Shown here in pieces: positions 7,650-11,041 of a DNA stretch of 11,041 bases (its first letter is position 1; each line of letters opens with the position of its first letter). A program made the translations under genes and the position numbers. The notes beneath the pieces are model-generated. The model searched no databases. It saw only the letters and a list, made by a program, of their open reading frames with translations, and was not told where the DNA came from. Origin of the DNA: Pseudomonadota bacterium (GTDB taxonomy: Bacteria > Pseudomonadota > Gammaproteobacteria > Burkholderiales > Sulfuriferulaceae); the NCBI GenBank assembly GCA_021794855.1, contig JAJYPZ010000013.1, positions 1 through 11,041 on the forward strand. Direction: 5' to 3'.

Positions 7650-8963
7650 ATGAATACTACTCCAAAAGTCGGTTTTGTGTCGCTGGGTTGTCCGAAGGCT
7701 TCGTCCGATTCGGAACGGATACTGACTGAATTGCGTGCAGAAGGATATTTGATCGCTCCGGATTACGAACAAGCCGACCTGGTTGTCATCAATACCTGCG
7801 GTTTTATCGACGCGGCAGTCGAAGAGTCGCTGGACGCGATAGGCGAAGCGATTGCGGAAAACGGCAAAGTGATCGTCACCGGTTGCCTGGGGGCAAATGC
7901 CGAAATGATCCGGAAAGTTCATCCCGGCGTACTCGCCGTCACCGGCCCGCACGCGACGGCGGAGGTCATGGCGGCGGTACACGCGCATTTGCCGCAATTG
8001 CACGATCCTCATTTCGATCTGGTCCCGCCGCAGGGCATACGCCTGACGCCGGATCATTACGCTTATCTGAAAATTTCGGAAGGGTGCAATCATCGCTGCA
8101 GTTTTTGCATTATTCCTTCGATGCGCGGCGATCTGGTCAGCCGGCCGATAGGCGATGTCATGCAAGAAGCCGAACGGCTGGCCGAGGCGGGCGTCAAGGA
8201 ATTGCTGGTAATTTCGCAGGATACCAGCGCATACGGGGTGGATATTAAATACCGCACCGGTTTCTGGCAAGGGCGACCGGTCAAAACGCGGATGACCGAG
8301 CTTGCCGCCGCCTTGTCCGAGCTCGGCGTATGGGTGCGGCTGCATTACGTTTACCCCTATCCGCATGTTGATGAAGTAATCCCGATGATGGCGGCCGGCA
8401 AGATATTGCCGTACCTGGATATTCCATTCCAGCATGCCAGCCCGCGTATTTTAAAAGCCATGAAACGCCCGGCAGCAGCGGAAAATACCTTGGCACGCAT
8501 TCGCGCATGGCGGGAAATATGCCCCGAACTCGTTATCCGCAGTACCTTTATTACCGGATTCCCCGGCGAAACGGAAGACGATTTCGAGCAGTTGATGGAA
8601 TTTATCGAAGCAGCCGAACTGGATCGCGTCGGGTGTTTTACCTATTCGGCGGTAAACGGCGCTGCCGCGAATGCGTTGCCGGATCACGTCCCCGAAGCGT
8701 TAAAGGAAGAGCGCAGAGGGCGGTTGATGGAACGGCAGGCCGATATCAGTGCCGATCGTCTTGAACGCCGTATCGGCCAAACGATGACGGTACTGATCGA
8801 TGACATTACCGGAGAAGGTGCGCTAGGGCGCAGTTATGCGGACGCGCCTGAAATAGATGGCGTAGTAGTTATCGAACAGGCAGAAGGTCTGGTGCCGGGC
8901 GAATTCGCCACGGTCAGGATTACCGATAGCGGAGAGCACGATTTATGGGGGGTATGTATTTAA
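7650..8963 (+). CDS. rimO: Ribosomal protein S12 methylthiotransferase RimO
   Basis: 437 residues, nearly the same length as E. coli RimO (441), and similar along the whole length. It is a radical-SAM enzyme that adds a methylthio group to the conserved aspartate of ribosomal protein S12. The N-terminal UPF0004 domain has the three auxiliary-cluster cysteines C14 (LGCPK), C50 (NTCGF) and C79 (TGCLG). The radical-SAM cluster motif is C146-x3-C150-x2-C153 ([10 protein letters not shown]), followed by [21 protein letters not shown] and [10 protein letters not shown] mark the SAM barrel. A TRAM domain fills the last 65 residues and ends in DLWG, as in E. coli. The stretch after LGCPK reads ASSDSE where E. 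coli has NLVDSE; the DSE is kept. It stands alone, divergent from the 65-residue membrane protein and convergent with flgN, 55 bp apart. The ribosome site is weak. No odd features suggest loss of function. Confidence 0.98.
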   Translation: MNTTPKVGFVSLGCPKASSDSERILTELRAEGYLIAPDYEQADLVVINTCGFIDAAVEESLDAIGEAIAENGKVIVTGCLGANAEMIRKVHPGVLAVTGPHATAEVMAAVHAHLPQLHDPHFDLVPPQGIRLTPDHYAYLKISEGCNHRCSFCIIPSMRGDLVSRPIGDVMQEAERLAEAGVKELLVISQDTSAYGVDIKYRTGFWQGRPVKTRMTELAAALSELGVWVRLHYVYPYPHVDEVIPMMAAGKILPYLDIPFQHASPRILKAMKRPAAAENTLARIRAWREICPELVIRSTFITGFPGETEDDFEQLMEFIEAAELDRVGCFTYSAVNGAAANALPDHVPEALKEERRGRLMERQADISADRLERRIGQTMTVLIDDITGEGALGRSYADAPEIDGVVVIEQAEGLVPGEFATVRITDSGEHDLWGVCI

Positions 8964-9018
8964 TCGGCGCGTGTTTTTCAGAACGAGGCCGGACGAACGG
9001 GACGGGCAGCAGCCTGCT

Positions 9019-9492
9019 CTAGCCGGCTACGAAATTGCGGGACGGCAGGCTACGGGTGGTCTGACCGTTCGGGCCGTAAAAACTGCCCGCGTTGTCCGGG
9101 CCCCGCAATATATTTAACGAGCTTTGATTGCGATTCAATTGCGTGTTGATGAGGAGTCCATTGGTGCGGTTGCATTCTCTTGCCGCCAGCACCTTCTCGG
9201 CCAGCTTTTTCCAGGAGGCGGCGACCTCGTTGTCTGCATTCAGGGATAGCCAGCTTTGCATGCCGGATTCATTAGCTTGTAAGCCCGATTCGCCTAGTGT
9301 CTGATGACGCCGGTAAGCAAGATTGGCTAATTCCGATACCAGTTTTGATTTTTGATCGAGAACGGCGGGGATATCCCTGATATTGTTTGCGACAAGCAAA
9401 CCTTGTTCGTGCTTTATCAATACCAGCAATTCGTCCATAATCCGGTTTTCTGCAGCCAGATGTTCGAACAAGCGATTATCGACGGGTATCAT
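9019..9492 (-). CDS. flgN: FlgN, flagellar export chaperone
   Basis: 157 residues, slightly longer than Salmonella FlgN (140). FlgN binds the C-terminal helices of the hook-filament junction proteins FlgK and FlgL in the cytoplasm and delivers them to the flagellar export gate. The sequence is almost entirely helical: amphipathic helices at about 6-65 (FEHLAAENRIMDELLVLI and onward), 76-100 and 100-130, then the typical late segment NRTNGLLI (108-115) and the short YGPNGQ motif at 139-144 that is common near the C-terminus of FlgN proteins. It overlaps flgM by 4 nt (ATGA), so the two are translationally coupled, as in many proteobacteria. The tail RSLPSRNFVAG looks disordered. The ribosome site (AGG) is weak, as expected for a coupled start. 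Confidence 0.93.
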   Translation of the reverse strand: MIPVDNRLFEHLAAENRIMDELLVLIKHEQGLLVANNIRDIPAVLDQKSKLVSELANLAYRRHQTLGESGLQANESGMQSWLSLNADNEVAASWKKLAEKVLAARECNRTNGLLINTQLNRNQSSLNILRGPDNAGSFYGPNGQTTRSLPSRNFVAG

Positions 9493-9809
9493 GCCTGGCC
9501 GTTTCGTGTTTGCAGCAGGTTTTTTACGGAAGTGATCAGTTCACTCGCCACTTTTTCGGTGTCTACCTGAAACTGTCCTCCGGCAATCGCTTTTTTAATT
9601 TCATCGACCTTGCGGGCGTCGAATACGCTGCTCGCCGAAATTTGCGTTTCCAGGGATTGGAGCTGCGACGACAGGGGCGAGATCTTGACGGAACCGGTTT
9701 GGGCCGTATTACTGGAGCCGCCGGTTTTTTCGACGCCTTTTGCCTTGCCGGACGAGCTCGATCCGACCGGCACATTTCCGACATTTTTAATTGAATCTGT
9801 GATTTTCAT
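9489..9809 (-). CDS. flgM: FlgM, anti-sigma-28 factor
   Basis: 106 residues, the usual FlgM size (97 in Salmonella). FlgM holds sigma-28 (FliA) inactive until the hook-basal body is finished, then is secreted through it. The N-terminal half, residues 1-45, is Ser/Gly/Thr-rich and disordered (SSSSGKAKG, GGSSNTAQ), and begins MKITDSIKNV, the export-signal type of start. The C-terminal half contains SVFDARKVDEIKKAIAGGQF (61-80) and VDTEKVASELITSVKNLL (82-99), the conserved sigma-28-binding helices. The frame is open further up to 9905, but the ATG at 9809 is chosen because it gives the family N-terminus, has an AGAG ribosome site and follows a sigma-28 promoter whose start site lies inside that upstream extension. 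It overlaps flgN downstream. Confidence 0.95.
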   Translation of the reverse strand: MKITDSIKNVGNVPVGSSSSGKAKGVEKTGGSSNTAQTGSVKISPLSSQLQSLETQISASSVFDARKVDEIKKAIAGGQFQVDTEKVASELITSVKNLLQTRNGQA

Positions 9810-9848
9810 GGCATCATCTCTTGGTGAGTGCCCAGCAATCTGAGCTAT

Positions 9849-9875
9849 AAAAGAATTGTCGGCAGAAATTCTTTT
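9849..9875. repeat. 9-bp perfect inverted repeat over the flgM promoter
   Basis: AAAAGAATT at 9849-9857 is the exact complement of AATTCTTTT at 9867-9875, with 9 nt between them. One arm covers the spacer next to the -35 element; the other covers the end of the -10 element and the expected start site. This geometry fits a regulator-binding site, or a hairpin in any transcript reading through from flgA. Confidence 0.6.
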
Positions 9876-9882
9876 AACTTTA
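9856..9882 (-). promoter_or_regulatory. Sigma-28 (FliA) promoter of flgM-flgN
   Basis: Read leftward, TAAAGTTA (9882-9875) is followed after exactly 11 nt by GCCGACAA (9863-9856). The sigma-28 consensus is TAAAGTTT-N11-GCCGATAA, so 14 of 16 positions match with the ideal spacing. Transcription would start near 9849, about 40 nt before the flgM ATG. This gives flgMN its own late-class expression besides read-through from flgA. Confidence 0.85.
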
Positions 9883-9910
9883 GCATATTGGCAAAAAAAA
9901 TCCACCAGAT

Positions 9911-10600
9911 TCAGTTGCTCACATCGACATCGCCATTGGCCTGCGCGACCCCGCTGATGACCTGACCGCTCGCGACTCGAACCTGCACGATATGGCCAGC
10001 CATGGCGGCGGCGATTGCCCGCCCGTCGGCGGATACCTGAAAGCCGTTCCCTTTTGAAATCAGCTTTACGTTCTGGCCTTGCTGTATCGCAATTTGAGTA
10101 CGCAATGCATCGGCGCGCAAGGGAGTCCCGGCGGGCAGGGAAAAGGCCATGACCCGCCCCACTGCCTGAGCGGTATCGGTAATAATGCCGTGAGGCAGTT
10201 GAGTCAGGTCCCCGCTCGCCGTTCCGAGTTGGTCGGCATTGACGGTTTGGCCCTGCATAAGCGGCGCCGCGGTGATTATGTAATTACCGGTGACGCTGAT
10301 GTTGGCATGCAGATACACAACCCATGGCGCTGGTGCGGTACAACGTACGCCAATAGTGGTTTTGCCCCAGAGATGGCTGCCCATGGGAACAAATGGTTCG
10401 AGATTGTCGCATGCGGCCAGACTGGCGCGTTGGTCCAGGGTACCCATATCGATTTTGACTTTTCCCGGTAGCCCGGCGGTCTGGATTTTCAGAAACTGTT
10501 CCGCGCTACGCAGGATACTCGCACGATCCTGTTTCGGCGCCAGAGCATCGGCATTGCCCAGCACAGGCAGCAATAACAAAATCATCAATAAAGTTTTCAC
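9911..10600 (-). CDS. flgA: FlgA, periplasmic chaperone for P-ring assembly
   Basis: 229 residues (E. coli FlgA is 219). It begins with a GTG codon at 10600, supported by GAG just upstream and by a normal signal peptide (MKTLLMILLLLPVLGNADA, cleaved near residue 19); starting at M6 would lose the only basic residue of the n-region. FlgA binds FlgI in the periplasm and promotes P-ring formation around the rod. Two cysteines, C64 and C87, lie in the N-terminal part. The SAF domain runs from about 105 to 168 (ITAAPLMQGQTVNADQLG and SLPAGTPLRADALR), followed by the C-terminal FlgA domain with LISKGNGFQVSADGRAI (180-196) and a final GxVxSGVAQANGDVDV. It lies upstream of flgM in the same direction with a 101-bp gap that contains the sigma-28 promoter, and is divergent from flgB. 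Confidence 0.96.
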   Translation of the reverse strand: MKTLLMILLLLPVLGNADALAPKQDRASILRSAEQFLKIQTAGLPGKVKIDMGTLDQRASLAACDNLEPFVPMGSHLWGKTTIGVRCTAPAPWVVYLHANISVTGNYIITAAPLMQGQTVNADQLGTASGDLTQLPHGIITDTAQAVGRVMAFSLPAGTPLRADALRTQIAIQQGQNVKLISKGNGFQVSADGRAIAAAMAGHIVQVRVASGQVISGVAQANGDVDVSN

Positions 10601-10653
10601 GATTTTCTCGTACGAGTCGGCGATAAGGGTATATTAAGTCATCCTGCCGCCGG

Positions 10654-10679
10654 TAAAACTGAGAATAGCGAGCGGATAA
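10654..10679 (+). promoter_or_regulatory. Weak sigma-28-like element ahead of flgB
   Basis: GCGGATAA at 10672-10679 matches the sigma-28 -10 element in 7 of 8 positions. TAAAACTG at 10654-10661 matches the -35 in 5 of 8, but the spacer is 10 nt instead of 11. Rod genes such as flgB are usually middle-class genes, so the biological fit is also poor. Offered as a candidate only. Confidence 0.2.
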
Positions 10680-10756
10680 TCGGCTTATTCCTTCATTCAT
10701 TATTCGACAACAGGGCTAAGATGGAAATGTAGTCTGGAATAGTGAATCCGGCATAT

Positions 10757-10762
10757 GAGGAG
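10757..10762 (+). promoter_or_regulatory. Ribosome binding site of flgB
   Basis: GAGGAG lies 6 nt before the ATG at 10769 and 9 nt before the adjacent ATG at 10772. Both spacings work, so the protein may begin MMGPVD or MGPVD. Confidence 0.75.
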
Positions 10763-10768
10763 TTTGGA

Positions 10769-11041
10769 ATGATGGGACCTGTGGATAGCAACATGAATTT
10801 TCAGGAAGTCGCATTGCGGTTGCGCGAACAGCGCCAGCAGGTGCTGGCCTCCAATATAGCCAATGCCGATACGCCGGGTTACAAAGCGCGGGATTTCAAT
10901 TTCAATCAGGCCCTAGCCGCCGCTCTGGGACAAACCGGCGGTAATGCCATGAACATGGCGCAAACTGCTTCAGGCCATATGCAGGGAATCAACGATACCT
11001 CGACCGGCGTCGCTCTGCAATACCGCAATCCGCAACAAAAT
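10769..11041 (+). CDS. flgB: FlgB, flagellar proximal rod protein (C-terminus off the window)
   Basis: 91 codons are visible and the frame is open to the right edge; full FlgB is about 135-140 residues. FlgB forms the proximal rod next to the MS ring. The N-terminal helix (residues about 9-28, MNFQEVALRLREQRQQVLAS) is followed by NIANADTPGYKARDF, the SNxANxxTPGY-type signature of rod and hook proteins. After it comes an AL-rich segment and an RNPQQN end that leads into the central region of the family. The strong GAGGAG site fixes the start to within one codon. It is the likely first gene of the flgBCD rod/hook operon and is divergent from flgA, a common proteobacterial order. Confidence 0.96.
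   Translation, partial: MMGPVDSNMNFQEVALRLREQRQQVLASNIANADTPGYKARDFNFNQALAAALGQTGGNAMNMAQTASGHMQGINDTSTGVALQYRNPQQN

Larger units (their letters stand above)
10601..10768. other. Divergent flgA-flgB intergenic region
   Basis: This 168-bp region should carry promoters for flgA (leftward) and flgB (rightward). I found no GG-N10-GC sigma-54 element on either strand. A weak sigma-28-like element on the plus strand is listed separately. TTATTC occurs twice, at 10685-10690 and 10700-10705, a 15-bp period in an AT-rich patch that could be a regulator site; this is only an observation. Confidence 0.4.

Noticed and set aside
7608..8435. Long minus-strand open frame (continuing the 65-residue gene upstream, 276 extra codons)
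   Set aside because: It is antisense to rimO, whose frame has full-length family similarity; the extension has no family-like features and no hydrophobic or domain pattern.
8964..9018. Terminator between rimO and flgN
   Set aside because: Only a 4-bp GCAG/CTGC stem is present and no T-run follows.
9893..9900. T8 run just after flgA (minus strand) as an intrinsic terminator
   Set aside because: No stem can be formed immediately before it; more likely an AT-rich segment upstream of the flgM promoter.
9810..9905. N-terminal extension of flgM to 9905
   Set aside because: It spans the sigma-28 promoter and start site and lacks similarity to FlgM; the ATG at 9809 gives the family N-terminus.
10589..10596. 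TAAAGTTT, a perfect sigma-28 -35 element on the plus strand before flgB
   Set aside because: No -10 element lies 11 nt downstream; a GGCGATAA appears only after 22 nt. The bases encode the start of FlgA (K-T-L), so coincidence.
10680..10690. GCCGATTA on the minus strand as a flgA sigma-28 -10 element
   Set aside because: The 8-mer at the right distance upstream (ATAATGAA) does not resemble the -35 element.

Overview
The window has the look of a Gammaproteobacterium: moderate G+C, a RimO very close to the enterobacterial type, and a proteobacterial flgN-flgM-flgA / flgB arrangement. A methanotroph or other environmental relative is possible, but that is only an impression from gene style. The window holds one nearly complete exopolysaccharide block (pel) and one block of flagellar genes, with a sugar epimerase, a small membrane protein and a tRNA-independent ribosome-modifying enzyme gene between them.

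Layout, left to right. Minus strand, 1-3392: pelB, cut by the left edge (1130 codons seen, C-terminus missing). Minus strand, 3355-6090: pelA, complete, overlapping pelB by 38 nt. Plus strand, 6298-7302: a galE-type UDP-hexose 4-epimerase, divergent from pelA across a 207-bp gap. Minus strand, 7410-7607: a 65-residue two-helix membrane protein of unknown function. Plus strand, 7650-8963: rimO. Minus strand, 9019-10600: flgN, flgM and flgA, transcribed in the order flgA-flgM-flgN. Plus strand, 10769 to the right edge: the start of flgB, divergent from flgA. There is no gene-free stretch over 300 bases; the largest gaps are 6091-6297, 10601-10768 and 7303-7409. I saw no tRNA, rRNA, CRISPR array, transposon or attachment site.

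How the genes fit together. PelA (periplasmic hydrolase/deacetylase) and PelB (TPR scaffold plus outer-membrane pore) are the processing and export end of the Pel machine; pelC-G would be expected beyond the left edge. Pel is rich in N-acetylgalactosamine, and the adjacent epimerase has a cysteine (C298) at the position that decides whether GalE-type enzymes accept N-acetylated sugars, so it may supply UDP-GalNAc for Pel. On the flagellar side, FlgA chaperones P-ring assembly, FlgM is the anti-sigma-28 factor and FlgN the hook-filament-junction chaperone. A near-consensus sigma-28 promoter sits between flgA and flgM, giving the usual feedback loop in which sigma-28 drives its own inhibitor. 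A perfect 9-bp inverted repeat lies across that promoter and is the most unexpected regulatory signal here.

I did not find a clearly undescribed multi-gene system. The best leads are the predicted Pel-dedicated epimerase, the inverted repeat on the flgM promoter, the 65-residue membrane protein and the hairpin in the galE leader.
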